A stretch of DNA of 64,000 nt from Thermocrinis minervae (GCF_900142435.1 NZ_LT670846.1:958750-1022749); one strand, 5' to 3'; numbered from the stretch's first letter, positions 9,230-18,554 are shown. Made by a program: numbers and translations. The notes: a model not told the origin generated them from the letters alone.

Positions 9230-9284
9230 AACACACCTCCTTCAGAAAGTGATGGCTAAAATTATAAGTTATCTTTATTATGCA

Positions 9285-10400
9285 TTAAGTTCTACTACCC
9301 TTTGTATAGAGTAAGAAACCAAGGATAGGAAAAACACACATAAGCAGGGCGGAAAGTTTAAAGCTACCGGTTATAAGCAGAAGGAGGGACCATGTTATAT
9401 AGCCAAAGGTAGAAGACACCCTCTCCGCCAAGGAGTAAAAGGAAAACCTTATCACCGGTGAGGTTTCAAAGGCTTCCAGTATGTAGATCCTTGATATAGC
9501 CCAAAGGTGGGAGAGGCTAAAGCCAGCAAAAAGACCCAAGGGTAGTAGCATATGCTTTGGAACAAGAAAAAGCAATGTTAGAAAGACCGTCCATAGGATA
9601 AAAGAAATAGGGTATAAACTCCTTGCAGAAAGCCTTTGCGAAAGCATTCCCCAGAACATACCACCAACCACACCACCCAACGCCGATAGGCCCACAACCT
9701 TGTATATTTCTATGTCTGATAGCCCATAAACTTCTCTCAGATACACCCCCATCATACCTGTGAGCAGGTTTGCTATCTCCGAAACGCACAAGAAGGAAAG
9801 GAAAAAGTACATAAAGCTTCTGTCTTTTACAACTTCAAAAACTTTTAAGGTTTTTATGTCCATCGGGTTCTCAATCACAAAGCTTGCTGGTATGGACAGT
9901 AAGAAGAAGAGCACAGAAGGTATAAGGAACACCTCTGGGATCTTGAGACTCTTGCTGAAGAAGAGAAGCGTTATGGCAGAGCCTATGTACCCAAAGGCAA
10001 CACCAAGGCCAGAGGCAAGCCCTCTGTTTTCCAAAGAGAGAAGTAGAGAGTTGTAAAAGACAAGCGCCTGTTGATTAGCTACTGCCAAAAGGTAGTAGAG
10101 GATGAGAAGGTATACATGGTTAGGGTATGCCATGTACATGAAAAGCCCTAAAAGAAGAACACAAAAGGTAGACATCATGAAAAAGGGCTTGACGAGCTTT
10201 TTACTCTCCGCTAGGTACCCAAGATAAAGTGCAATCAGAAAAGAGAGAAAAAAGGTAAAACCGTAGAAGAAGGAGTATACCTTTACGTCTACGTGCTTTG
10301 TTATGTAAAGGGGAAAAACTAGGGAGAAGATAAGAGCAGAAAGTACCGTCTGACCAAAGTCAAAAAGGGAAAAGGAGAGAACCTTAAGCCTTTTTCTCAA
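9285..10400 (-). CDS. Major facilitator superfamily (UMF1-like) transporter
   Basis: A 371-residue polytopic membrane protein with about 11-12 hydrophobic helices. The glycine-rich first helices and the loop between the second and third helices resemble the UMF1/Atg22-like MFS branch. The substrate is unknown. It overlaps the 3' end of gltB by 17 bases, so it is probably the last gene of the gltB transcript. The 55-base gap to sqr downstream holds the sqr promoter. Confidence 0.75.
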   Translation of the reverse strand: MRKRLKVLSFSLFDFGQTVLSALIFSLVFPLYITKHVDVKVYSFFYGFTFFLSFLIALYLGYLAESKKLVKPFFMMSTFCVLLLGLFMYMAYPNHVYLLILYYLLAVANQQALVFYNSLLLSLENRGLASGLGVAFGYIGSAITLLFFSKSLKIPEVFLIPSVLFFLLSIPASFVIENPMDIKTLKVFEVVKDRSFMYFFLSFLCVSEIANLLTGMMGVYLREVYGLSDIEIYKVVGLSALGGVVGGMFWGMLSQRLSARSLYPISFILWTVFLTLLFLVPKHMLLPLGLFAGFSLSHLWAISRIYILEAFETSPVIRFSFYSLAERVSSTFGYITWSLLLLITGSFKLSALLMCVFPILGFLLYTKGSRT

Positions 10401-13400
10401 CCGTGTAGTCTACTATACATTCATCCGTGTCCTGATCTCTTTTGCACTGCTCCAATGGAACTACCTTGTAGAAGCGTTGTGAATACTCTGAGAAGTTATC
10501 AAGGATGTACCTCGCCCACCTGCTCTGAGTGTAATGCACATGTTTCTCTATGAGACCTCTTAGTTCTTCTAGTTCTTTGTCTTTCAACTTCCTTACCATC
10601 ACGTAGGATCTGTTTATCTTCCTTGGAAGATCATCGTCCAGTATGTAGGCATAGCCTCCTGTCATACCAGCACCTACATTGAAGCCTACAGTACCTAGCA
10701 CTACAACAACTCCTCCAGTCATGTATTCACAGCAGTGTAGACCTGTCCCTTCTACCACTGCTATGGCTCCACTGTTCCTTACCGCGAACCTCTCTCCTAC
10801 CCTTCCGGCTATGTAGAGCTCTCCACCTGTGGCACCGTATAGTATGGTGTTTCCGGCTATGGTATGGTTCTGAGTATCCTCTACATCAGAAGGTCTTATG
10901 ACTATCCTACCCCCGTACATACCCTTACCCACATAGTCGTTGGCATCTCCTATAAGGGTCAAGGACATACCCCTGTGATTGAAGGCCCCAAAGCTCTGTC
11001 CGGCAGTACCCACAAAGGTGAGGTTAATAGTGTCCTCTGGCAGACCTTCGTCCCTGTACTTTAGGGCTATGTAGTAGGCCAGCCTGGTAGGTACACTTCT
11101 GTCTACGTTCCTTATGGTGTACTCTCTGTAAACTTTCTCACCCCTTTCTATGTAAGGGACTATTTCCTCTTCTATTCTTCTTGCCAGCTCAGACCTTCTT
11201 GGGTTATCGTTCCTCTCTACCATACACCTTAAAGGTTTGTCCTTTGGATACTTCTCCCTTAGGAATTTATCAAGCTTGACCCTTTTGGATCCAGGAAGCT
11301 CGTCAAAGGTTTTTATCTCCAGGAGGTCCACTCTACCTATTATCTCGTCCAGCGATCTGAAACCCATCTCGGCTAGTATCTCTCTCACTTCTCTGGCCAC
11401 GGCTCTAAAGTAAGCCATGACGTTCTCTACTTTCCCTTTGAACTTCTGCCTGTAGTGCGGGTCCTGCGTGGCCACGCCTGTGGGACACTGATTTGTGTGG
11501 CACATCCTTGCCATTACACAACCTTCGGCTATCATGGCAGCTGTTCCAAATCCGTACTCTTCAGCACCCAGAAGGGCTGCTATTATCACGTCCTTACCCG
11601 TCCTCATAGCACCGTCTACCCTTATCCTTACTTTGTCCCTCAGGTTGTTTTCCATAAGCACCCTTTGGGTTTCAAACAGGCCTATTTCCCAGTAGTTACC
11701 GGCGTTCTTTATGGAGGAATAAGGGCTTGCACCGGTACCACCTTCTGTTCCACTTATCTGAACTATGTCAGCGTAAGCCTTAGCAACACCAGCAGCTACT
11801 GTACCCACACCAGTCTCAGACACAAGCTTTACACATACCTTAGCTCTTGGGTTGGCCTCTTTAAGGTCGTTTATGAGCTGGGCCAAGTCTTCTATGGAGT
11901 AGATATCATGGTGAGGTGGTGGCGAGATGAGCGTCACACCAGGTTGGGCGTACCTTAGCCTGGCTATGTACTCGTTGACCTTCTTGCCAGGAAGCTGTCC
12001 ACCCTCTCCAGGCTTAGCACCTTGGGCTATCTTTATCTCAATGTCCTCCGCAGATGCTAGGTAGGTGGGTGTTACCCCGAACCTTCCCGAGGCTACTTGT
12101 TTTATGGCAGAGTTTTTTATGGTCCAGTATCTTACCGGGTCCTCTCCACCTTCTCCCGAGTTGCTCTTCATGCCGAGTCTGTTGCATGCTTCAGCGATAA
12201 CCTCATGTGCTTCAGGAGAAAGAGCACCCAGAGACATACCGCCTGTGACAAACCTTTTTAGGATACTTTCTTCCGGTTCCACCTCTTCTATGGACAGGGG
12301 CTTTTCTGCTTTCTTGTAGGTGAGCAGATGCCTTATGAAGGTGGGCCTTTGCTCGTTCGCAATCTTAGAGAATTCTTTGTAGTCCTGGTAATCTTTTGTC
12401 TCTAAGAACTTATGCAAGGCCCTGACTACGAAGGGAGACCATGCGTGCCACTCTCCCCCCTTCCTAAACTTCATGTCACCGCCGTAGTCAATCTGTGGAT
12501 CTTGTGTTTCAAAAGCAGCGTCGTGTCTCACCAAAAGGCTGTTTTCTATCTCGTGAATACCATCAGACTCAAGGGTAACTGGAGTACCTGGGAAGAACTC
12601 ATCCACAAAGTCCTTGTTTAGGCATACCGTGTCAAATATCTTGGCCCCTTGGTAGGAGTTTAGGGTAGATATACCCATCTTGGACATTATCTTGAGCAGA
12701 CCATCTTCCAAGGCCTTTTTGTAATTGAGGAGAGCTTTTTCGTAAGGAAGGTTTATCTCACCCTTCTTGCAAAGGTCATATATGGTCTGGTAAGCAAGGT
12801 ATGGGTAAACGGCAGAGGCTCCGTAGCCTATAAGGCATGCCATATGGTGTGTGTCTCTTGCTTCACCCGTTTCTACCACTATGGAAACCTTAGTAGAAAG
12901 GTTGCGCTCAGAGAGCCACTTAAAGACTGCAGACACAGCCAATAGACTTGGCACTGCAAGCCTGTACTTGTTTATATTCCTGTCCGAAAGTATTACTATC
13001 TGAGCTCCTTCCCTTACAGCTTCCTCCACCCTTCTGCATACTATCTCAACACCCAGCCTAAGGTCACATATGGTTATGCCTTCGTACATAGCATCATATA
13101 GGATGTCCGTTATCCTCCTTTCACCAGCCAGATCCTGAAGCTCAGATATGCAATAACCTCTTTCTTTGGGATATGTCATAGGTACCCAAGCTACCTTGAA
13201 GTGTTCTTGTTTGAGTAGGGTTTCAAACTCGTTGGGTAGAAGTATAGGGCTATCTATCTGAAACCTTTTGGCGTGGTCTTCTGTTTCCTTTAGAAAGTTC
13301 CTCTTGTGTCCCAAGTTCATACGGAGGGACATGACTGCCCTTTCTCTGATGGGGTCTATCGGTGGATTGGTAACCTGAGCAAAGCGTTGTTTGAAGTATC

Positions 13401-14871
13401 TAAACAGGAGTACAGGTTTTTCTGACAGCGGCGGTATGGGAGCGTCGTCACCCATGGAGAAGGTAAGCTCCTTACCTTCCTGAGCCATGTAGGCTATTAT
13501 GTTCTTTATCTCCTCTTGAGTGTATCCAAAGGCTATCTGCTTGCGTATGAGCTCTGGATCTTCCTGCGGTTCATGTATGGGTTCCTTTACGAGTTTTGAA
13601 AGCCTTACAAGATGCTTCTCAATCCATTCTCTGTAAGGCTTTGAGGTTGAAAGCTCTTGAAGTATCTGGTGGGTTTCCTTTATCTGGCCCGTTGTGAGGT
13701 CCACCAGTATGGTATCTCCAGGCCCAAGCCTACCCTTCTTCTTTATCTTCCTATCCGAGAGATCTACCATACCTACCTCAGACCCAAGGACGAGGATGCC
13801 ATCTTCTGTCAGGATGTACCTGGAAGGTCTTAGGCCATTCCTGTCTAGGTGTGCTCCTATTACCTGACCATCTGTGAAGGCTATGGCTGCTGGTCCATCC
13901 CAGGGTTTCATAAGTAGGTTTTGGAATTCAAAAAAGTACCTAAACTCCTCCGGCATGTCGGGTACGCTTTCCCAGGCTGGAGGTATGAGCATGTTTATGG
14001 CGTGTTCCGGTTTGTAGCCTGCCAAGACCAAAAGCTCAAACACCCTGTCCAAGGAGGCCGAATCGCTCTCTTCGTAGCTGACCAAGGGTTTTACGAGATT
14101 TATCCTTTCACCAAAGATCTCATGCTGGAGCTCATTCTGAAGTGCAAGCATCCAGTTTCTGTTGCCCTGTATGGTGTTTATCTCTCCGTTGTGCGCCAGG
14201 TACCTAAAAGGCTGTGCTAGCTTCCAGTCTGGAAAGGTGTTTGTAGAATACCTCTGATGAAACAGACAAAAGGCAGACTCAAGCCTCTCGTCCCTTAAGT
14301 CAGGGTAGAAGACGTCCAGTTGGGGTGCCACAAGCATACCTTTGTACACCAAGGTCTTTGAAGAAAGAGAAGCAAAGTACACCTTATCCTTTAAAGCCTT
14401 TTCTATCTGTCTCCTCAAGAGGTAGAGTTCTACTTCAACTCTCTCCCTTTCTAACTTTTCAGAATCTAGAAGAAGGTGAAATATCTTGGGCATAACCTTT
14501 AGAGCTGACTCACCGACAGCAGACTTGTCGATAGGAACCTCTCTCCATCCTACCAGAGTGAAAGGAGATTTATTTATAAACTCCTCCACCTTATGCCTAA
14601 GATCCTCATAGAGGAACACAGACCCGACAACCAAGTTGTCTATGGAAGATATCTCCAGACCGGCTTCTTCTATATAATCTTTGAAGAACCTCTTAGGTAT
14701 CTGTATACACACGCCTGCCCCGTCCCCTGTCTTTCCGTCACCACCTACCGCACCTCTATGAGTGAGGTTCTTAACAGCCTCTATGCCCCATCTGACTATA
14801 AGGTGGCTTTTCTCTCCTTTTATGTGACACACAAACCCAACACCACAGGCATCGTACTCTATCCTTTCCAT
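10384..14871 (-). CDS. gltB: Glutamate synthase large subunit
   Basis: A 1495-residue enzyme that transfers the glutamine amide to 2-oxoglutarate, giving two glutamates. The N-terminal glutaminase domain starts with a short propeptide and the nucleophile Cys in ACGVGFVC. The central and FMN-binding synthase regions follow, with a 3Fe-4S cysteine set in the CVMARMCHTNQCP stretch, and the C-terminal domain has the repeated glycine pattern of GXGXG. The length is full. The small subunit (gltD) is not in the window. The ribosome site is AAGAGGTG before ATG. Confidence 0.96.
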   Translation of the reverse strand: MERIEYDACGVGFVCHIKGEKSHLIVRWGIEAVKNLTHRGAVGGDGKTGDGAGVCIQIPKRFFKDYIEEAGLEISSIDNLVVGSVFLYEDLRHKVEEFINKSPFTLVGWREVPIDKSAVGESALKVMPKIFHLLLDSEKLERERVEVELYLLRRQIEKALKDKVYFASLSSKTLVYKGMLVAPQLDVFYPDLRDERLESAFCLFHQRYSTNTFPDWKLAQPFRYLAHNGEINTIQGNRNWMLALQNELQHEIFGERINLVKPLVSYEESDSASLDRVFELLVLAGYKPEHAINMLIPPAWESVPDMPEEFRYFFEFQNLLMKPWDGPAAIAFTDGQVIGAHLDRNGLRPSRYILTEDGILVLGSEVGMVDLSDRKIKKKGRLGPGDTILVDLTTGQIKETHQILQELSTSKPYREWIEKHLVRLSKLVKEPIHEPQEDPELIRKQIAFGYTQEEIKNIIAYMAQEGKELTFSMGDDAPIPPLSEKPVLLFRYFKQRFAQVTNPPIDPIRERAVMSLRMNLGHKRNFLKETEDHAKRFQIDSPILLPNEFETLLKQEHFKVAWVPMTYPKERGYCISELQDLAGERRITDILYDAMYEGITICDLRLGVEIVCRRVEEAVREGAQIVILSDRNINKYRLAVPSLLAVSAVFKWLSERNLSTKVSIVVETGEARDTHHMACLIGYGASAVYPYLAYQTIYDLCKKGEINLPYEKALLNYKKALEDGLLKIMSKMGISTLNSYQGAKIFDTVCLNKDFVDEFFPGTPVTLESDGIHEIENSLLVRHDAAFETQDPQIDYGGDMKFRKGGEWHAWSPFVVRALHKFLETKDYQDYKEFSKIANEQRPTFIRHLLTYKKAEKPLSIEEVEPEESILKRFVTGGMSLGALSPEAHEVIAEACNRLGMKSNSGEGGEDPVRYWTIKNSAIKQVASGRFGVTPTYLASAEDIEIKIAQGAKPGEGGQLPGKKVNEYIARLRYAQPGVTLISPPPHHDIYSIEDLAQLINDLKEANPRAKVCVKLVSETGVGTVAAGVAKAYADIVQISGTEGGTGASPYSSIKNAGNYWEIGLFETQRVLMENNLRDKVRIRVDGAMRTGKDVIIAALLGAEEYGFGTAAMIAEGCVMARMCHTNQCPTGVATQDPHYRQKFKGKVENVMAYFRAVAREVREILAEMGFRSLDEIIGRVDLLEIKTFDELPGSKRVKLDKFLREKYPKDKPLRCMVERNDNPRRSELARRIEEEIVPYIERGEKVYREYTIRNVDRSVPTRLAYYIALKYRDEGLPEDTINLTFVGTAGQSFGAFNHRGMSLTLIGDANDYVGKGMYGGRIVIRPSDVEDTQNHTIAGNTILYGATGGELYIAGRVGERFAVRNSGAIAVVEGTGLHCCEYMTGGVVVVLGTVGFNVGAGMTGGYAYILDDDLPRKINRSYVMVRKLKDKELEELRGLIEKHVHYTQSRWARYILDNFSEYSQRFYKVVPLEQCKRDQDTDECIVDYTVEKKA

Positions 14872-14919
14872 CCTTGCACCTCTTAAGGAGTAAATGGGTT
14901 AATATTTTAAGATATACTC

Positions 14920-15471
14920 TTAGGTTAGGGCTTTCCAGATTATGTCCATGATACGGTAAGCACCTTCCTTATTGAGTATACCAGCTTGGCTAAGCAAAAA
15001 AACCCTCTCTAACGTACCTACAAGTAGAGCAAGAGCATGCCATACGGGTACCTTTAACACTCCTTCCCTTTTACAAAACTCCAGGACCTCAACCACCGCA
15101 TCCTTAGGAAGGGGCTTGAACTGTGAAACTTTTTCAGCTCTAAGGTAGTGAAAAAGATCCATGTACTTAAAAGCCTCTGGGTTCTCAAAGCAAAAGTTTA
15201 AAAACTCCTGACCCAATAGATATACCTTTTCTTTACAGTTATTACCTTTTTCAGCAGCTTTTTTTAGCCTTGTGTAGAAATCCTCAGCACATTTTTTGAA
15301 CAGTAAGTCTACTATCTCATCTTTGCTGCTAAAGTGCCTGTATATGGCCCCCTCAGTTATACCCACATCCCTAGCTATATCCTTTAGAGTGGTTTCCCTT
15401 ATGCCTTTCTCGGAAAACAGTTTAAGAGCACTCTCAAGTATACGTTCCTTGGTGTTTTTGAATCTTAGCAT
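14920..15471 (-). CDS. TetR family transcriptional regulator
   Basis: A 183-residue regulator. The N-terminal helix-turn-helix includes TLKDIARDVGITEGAIYRHF (about residues 21-40), followed by an all-helical ligand-binding domain. It lies 9 bases downstream of queC on the same strand and 48 bases upstream of gltB, so it may share the queC transcript. The ligand and targets are not evident. Confidence 0.88.
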   Translation of the reverse strand: MLRFKNTKERILESALKLFSEKGIRETTLKDIARDVGITEGAIYRHFSSKDEIVDLLFKKCAEDFYTRLKKAAEKGNNCKEKVYLLGQEFLNFCFENPEAFKYMDLFHYLRAEKVSQFKPLPKDAVVEVLEFCKREGVLKVPVWHALALLVGTLERVFLLSQAGILNKEGAYRIMDIIWKALT

Positions 15472-15480
15472 AAAGATTGA

Positions 15481-16131
15481 TTATAATACGCCCTTTAGGG
15501 CTTCTTCTCTCTGTAGACAGGTGGGGCATTCACCACATGGTGGCTCTGTACCTAGGTAACACGAGTAAGTTTTTTCAAAGGGAACACCGAGCTCCTTACC
15601 CAAGAGAGCTACCTCCCTCTTGGTCATACCTAGGAAAGGAGCATACACGTGCATCCTTCTTTTAGTCTTTGAGCTGTAAGTGGAGGCTGATGTTATACAG
15701 GCTTCTGCAGATGTTATGAACTCGGGCCTACAGTCTGGATAAGGACTATCTAAGGAGTGAACCCCTATGCCTATGTAGTCTATCTCATACGCATCCGCTA
15801 TGGCTGAAGCTAGTGCCAAAAAGACAAGGTTCCTCATAGGTACCGTGGTTATAGGTGGCTCATCCTTAGGATAATCTCCCTTTGGAACATCCAAAGAAGC
15901 ATCTGTAAGGGCCGAAACGCCTTTCAAGCTTCTGTAGACGGGTACTTCCACCACGAAGTGTTCTTTAACACCTGCTATCCTTCCGAGTTCAAGGGCGTAC
16001 TTTAGCTCTACCCTGTGCCTTTGTCCGTAGTCAAAGGATACAGCGTAGACCTCCTGGAAATCTTTTTTACACAACCACAGGAGTACAGCGCTGTCCATTC
16101 CACCTGACAGAAGTACCAAAATTCTCTTCAT
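15481..16131 (-). CDS. queC: 7-cyano-7-deazaguanine synthase QueC
   Basis: A 216-residue enzyme of preQ0/queuosine synthesis that converts 7-carboxy-7-deazaguanine to preQ0 using ATP and ammonia. The PP-loop is LSGGMDSAV at the N-terminus, and the C-terminal zinc site is seen in CYLGTEPPCGECPTC. The partner QueE lies elsewhere in this window (49968-50633). queC follows tRNA-Leu by 10 bases on the same strand. Confidence 0.95.
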   Translation of the reverse strand: MKRILVLLSGGMDSAVLLWLCKKDFQEVYAVSFDYGQRHRVELKYALELGRIAGVKEHFVVEVPVYRSLKGVSALTDASLDVPKGDYPKDEPPITTVPMRNLVFLALASAIADAYEIDYIGIGVHSLDSPYPDCRPEFITSAEACITSASTYSSKTKRRMHVYAPFLGMTKREVALLGKELGVPFEKTYSCYLGTEPPCGECPTCLQREEALKGVL

Positions 16132-16141
16132 GGCTTTTTAA

Positions 16142-16225
16142 TGCCGGAGGCGGGATTCGAACCCGCACGCCCTTTCGGGCGGGGGATTTTGAATCCCCTG
16201 CGTCTGCCAGTTCCGCCACTCCGGC
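16142..16225 (-). tRNA. tRNA-Leu (CAA anticodon)
   Basis: An 84-base class II tRNA read on the minus strand. It has a 7-bp acceptor stem (GCCGGAG with CTCCGGC), a discriminator A, a T arm with GGTTCGAATCC, a long variable arm and the anticodon loop TTCAAAA giving CAA. CCA is not encoded. Its 5' base directly abuts the tatA stop codon at 16226 with no spacer, and queC follows, so it is probably cut from a shared transcript. Confidence 0.95.
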
Positions 16226-16417
16226 TCATTCCTTCTTCTGGCTTTTTTCCTCTCCCTTAACCTCTTTTATTCTATCATCTTCCCCGCTAAGAGCCTTCTT
16301 AAAGTTTCTAAGGCCTGCACCCAACGACCTTCCTATCTCCGGAAGATCTTTAGCCTTGAAGAGCAATACAAACACCAATATAATTACCAGTATTTCGGTA
16401 AAGGAGTGAGGAAACAT
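16226..16417 (-). CDS. tatA: Twin-arginine translocase subunit TatA/E (second copy)
   Basis: A 63-residue Tat component with an N-terminal membrane helix (about 8-20), the hinge, and an amphipathic helix carrying [22 protein letters not shown], then a charged tail. The usual FG before the amphipathic helix is replaced by FK (LLFKAKDLPEIG). It helps form the pore that exports folded proteins. It lies 3 bases after the first tatA and directly against tRNA-Leu. Confidence 0.9.
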   Translation of the reverse strand: MFPHSFTEILVIILVFVLLFKAKDLPEIGRSLGAGLRNFKKALSGEDDRIKEVKGEEKSQKKE

Positions 16418-16420
16418 CTT

Positions 16421-16600
16421 CTAAGCCTGATCCTTCTTTATGTCCTTCTTTTCCTCTTCCATCTCTCCGGATAGGGCCTTCTTGAAGTTTCTCAAACCCT
16501 CACCAAGGCCTCTACCTATCTCTGGTAGCCTTGAACCACCAAATATGATAAGAGCTATGAGCAGTATCAAGATAAGTTGCCATGGCATAGGTGCATGCAT
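16421..16600 (-). CDS. tatA: Twin-arginine translocase subunit TatA
   Basis: A 59-residue Tat pore protein with a membrane helix, the [10 protein letters not shown] hinge and an amphipathic helix nearly identical to that of its neighbour ([12 protein letters not shown]). I take ATG 16600 as start because the ribosome site AGGAGG (16610-16615) is 9 bases before it. ATG 16606 is only 3 bases from that site, and a longer upstream extension has no support. The two tatA genes look like a tandem duplication. tatC is not in the window. Confidence 0.88.
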   Translation of the reverse strand: MHAPMPWQLILILLIALIIFGGSRLPEIGRGLGEGLRNFKKALSGEMEEEKKDIKKDQA

Positions 16601-16616
16601 GGTCATCCGCCTCCTA

Positions 16617-16632
16617 ACATAACATGTTATGT
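16617..16632. repeat. 16-bp perfect palindrome between tatA and csp
   Basis: ACATAACATGTTATGT reads the same on both strands. It lies between the tatA ribosome site and the -35 box of the cold-shock gene, a typical place for a dimeric regulator operator acting on divergent promoters. The binding protein is unknown. Confidence 0.6.
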
Positions 16633-16638
16633 ATTTTG

Positions 16639-16667
16639 TTGACAAAGTCAAGGGTAAAGATTATTAT
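16639..16667 (+). promoter_or_regulatory. Sigma-70 type promoter of the cold-shock gene
   Basis: TTGACA at 16639-16644 and TATTAT at 16662-16667 are separated by 17 bases. The predicted transcript starts near 16674 and has an 80-base leader before ATG 16755, long enough for the RNA structure often seen in cold-shock mRNAs. Confidence 0.7.
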
Positions 16668-16754
16668 AAAATTCCTAAGGAGTTTTCCGAGAGGGGAGGG
16701 CGCCTTACCCTCAAGGTGGACTCCAAGAAACTTTTTTAGGAGGTTTGTAGTTCC

Positions 16755-16964
16755 ATGGTACTCAGAGGCACTGTCAAGTGGTTCAGCAAGGAAAAGGGTT
16801 ATGGTTTCATAACCCGTGAAGATGGCAAAGGGGACGTCTTTGTCCACTACTCGGCCATACAGCAGAGGGGATTCAAGACCCTTCAAGAAGGCCAGAAGGT
16901 TGAATTTGAAATAGAAGAGGACACAAAGGGACCCAGAGCCAAGAACGTAAAAGTCGTAGGCTAA
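16755..16964 (+). CDS. csp: Cold-shock domain protein
   Basis: A 69-residue single cold-shock domain binding single-stranded nucleic acid. RNP1 is KGYGFIT and RNP2 is VFVHYSAI. The start is GGTKWF-like ([13 protein letters not shown]), as in CspA/CspB. An AGGAGG site lies 9 bases before ATG. The gene has its own promoter and a terminator, so it is a monocistron. Confidence 0.95.
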   Translation: MVLRGTVKWFSKEKGYGFITREDGKGDVFVHYSAIQQRGFKTLQEGQKVEFEIEEDTKGPRAKNVKVVG

Positions 16965-16970
16965 ACCTTT

Positions 16971-17000
16971 GCCCCCGCACCGGGGGCTTATAATTCTTTT
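16971..17000 (+). terminator. Rho-independent terminator of csp
   Basis: A 7-bp GC stem (GCCCCCG with CGGGGGC) with a CAC loop spans 16971-16987 and is followed by a T-rich run to 17000. It lies 7 bases after the csp stop and just before the folC start. Confidence 0.85.
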
Positions 17001-17002
17001 AC

Positions 17003-18229
17003 ATGTCTCTCTATAAACTTTATGAAGGTCGAGATTATCGTATAGTTCCAACCTTAGAAAGGATACAAAAAGCTGTTGAATTTTTAGGCATAAAGGATCT
17101 TCCCTTCTTTTCCTTCCAGGTGGGTGGTACCAATGGCAAAGGTTCCACTTGTGCATTTCTGGAGAGGCTCCTAAGAGAGCACGGCTATAAAACTGGCTGG
17201 TTTGTATCTCCCCATCTCTTCTATGAAGGAGAAAGATGGAGGATAAACGGTCAGTACATGCCAAAAGAAGCTATAGACTACTACGTTAAAAGCATAAAAC
17301 ACCTGATAGAAAGGTTCGATCTGACTTACTTTGAAGCCTGTACCCTTATAGCTCTCCTTTACTTTATGGATGAGAAGGTAGATGTTGCTGTCTTTGAAGT
17401 TGGAATGGGTGGTAGATGGGACGCTACAAAGGTATGCAACCCAGGTGTATGCATAGTCACGAACGTACAGAGGGATCACGTCAAATGGCTAGGTAAGTCT
17501 CCTGAGGAAAGGGCTTACGAAAAGCTAGGCATATACAAAGAAGGCAAACCACTCATAATAGGAGATGCCAAGTATCCTCTATACCCTATGGCAATAGAAC
17601 TGTGCAGGATAGAAGACCTTAGGATTGCCGGTGTAGACTTTACTTACTGGGGTACTGTAAATTCTACGAAAACTATCCTTAAGGAGTTTAATCACGAAAA
17701 GTTTTCCATAAAGGATTTGGAGCTTGGTCTGTGGGGAAAGTGGCAGATAGACAACGCAAGCCTTGCCCTTTCTGCCTTCATTGAAGTGTTTACTCCAGAA
17801 GAAAAGCTCGTAAGAAAAGCCCTATCCTCTACTGTGTGGGAAGGCAGGATGGAGCTTTTAAGGAAAAACCCTCTTCTGTTTGTGGACGGTGCCCACAACG
17901 AGGATGGTATAAAGAGGCTTCTAAAGAACCTTAAAAGAGCTGGCCTTCATCTAGTACCTGTCTTTACAGGTTTGAAAGACAAGGACTGGCTTTCCTCTTT
18001 AAGGTATGTAAGGGAATACTCGGATAAGGTTTACCTGGTACAAGTGAGCCATCACAGGGGTGAAACTCTTGAAAACCTTATACAAGGTGCAAAAGAGCTT
18101 GACTTTGAAAGGATTATTCCTCTACAAAGGATAGAGGAGTTGTTGACCTTGGACGAAGATCTTTTGGTGTTAGGTTCTTTATACCTTGTGGGTGAGGTGA
18201 GAGCCTTATTCCACCTGAATCCTCTTTGA
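17003..18229 (+). CDS. folC: Folylpolyglutamate/dihydrofolate synthase
   Basis: A 408-residue Mur-ligase-type enzyme that adds glutamate to folates and may also make dihydrofolate. The P-loop is GGTNGKGST near residue 42, followed by the Mur-ligase middle domain (AVFEVGMGGRWDAT) and the C-terminal domain with DGAHN. ATG 17003 lies right behind the csp terminator and has no clear Shine-Dalgarno site. It overlaps the convergent small gene by 24 bases. Confidence 0.93.
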   Translation: MSLYKLYEGRDYRIVPTLERIQKAVEFLGIKDLPFFSFQVGGTNGKGSTCAFLERLLREHGYKTGWFVSPHLFYEGERWRINGQYMPKEAIDYYVKSIKHLIERFDLTYFEACTLIALLYFMDEKVDVAVFEVGMGGRWDATKVCNPGVCIVTNVQRDHVKWLGKSPEERAYEKLGIYKEGKPLIIGDAKYPLYPMAIELCRIEDLRIAGVDFTYWGTVNSTKTILKEFNHEKFSIKDLELGLWGKWQIDNASLALSAFIEVFTPEEKLVRKALSSTVWEGRMELLRKNPLLFVDGAHNEDGIKRLLKNLKRAGLHLVPVFTGLKDKDWLSSLRYVREYSDKVYLVQVSHHRGETLENLIQGAKELDFERIIPLQRIEELLTLDEDLLVLGSLYLVGEVRALFHLNPL

Positions 18230-18472
18230 TCTTTCTTTCTCCTTCTGCTTTTCTTTCCCTTCAACTCTCTTCTCTATACTTGATACTTTGTAGTCTATTA
18301 TGGCCTTTATGCTTTTAAGAAGGTAAAGCTCAGCCATATAAAGATTCTTCTTTACTTCTTCCCTTAGTTCTTTGGGTGGCAGAAAAAGGTCAAAAAGTCT
18401 GTATATGGAGTTTCTTAGCTCTTGAGCTATTTCCTCCATACTTTCGGGCCTTATATCTTCCTTTCTCTCCAT
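18206..18472 (-). CDS. Small helical hypothetical protein, 88 aa
   Basis: Not recognised. Starting at ATG 18472 (GAGGTG ribosome site 6 bases upstream) it encodes a helix-rich, charged protein with a strongly basic/acidic C-terminal tail (KEKQKEKERSK). No membrane segment or cysteine motif is seen. It lies directly beyond the trailer end of the CRISPR array, in the direction of array transcription, so read-through into it is possible. No resemblance to a Cas protein is apparent. Confidence 0.6.
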   Translation of the reverse strand: MERKEDIRPESMEEIAQELRNSIYRLFDLFLPPKELREEVKKNLYMAELYLLKSIKAIIDYKVSSIEKRVEGKEKQKEKERSKRIQVE

Positions 18473-18554
18473 CCGTTGCACCTCGCTTGGCTTGATAAAT
18501 ATCAAATATATGCCTTTTCTTTTCTTGGTTTCAACCCAATCTTTAGTCTCTATC

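Noticed and set aside
16601-16651. Longer N-terminus for the first tatA
   Set aside because: The added residues do not fit TatA and would include the ribosome site AGGAGG in the coding region.
16614-17264. Open frame of 216 codons on the minus strand across csp and folC
   Set aside because: It runs antisense through csp, its terminator and folC, which have strong motifs and signals.
18492-18505. Inverted repeat TTGATA-AA-TATCAA near the CRISPR trailer
   Set aside because: The stem is short and AT-only; too weak to call a terminator or operator.
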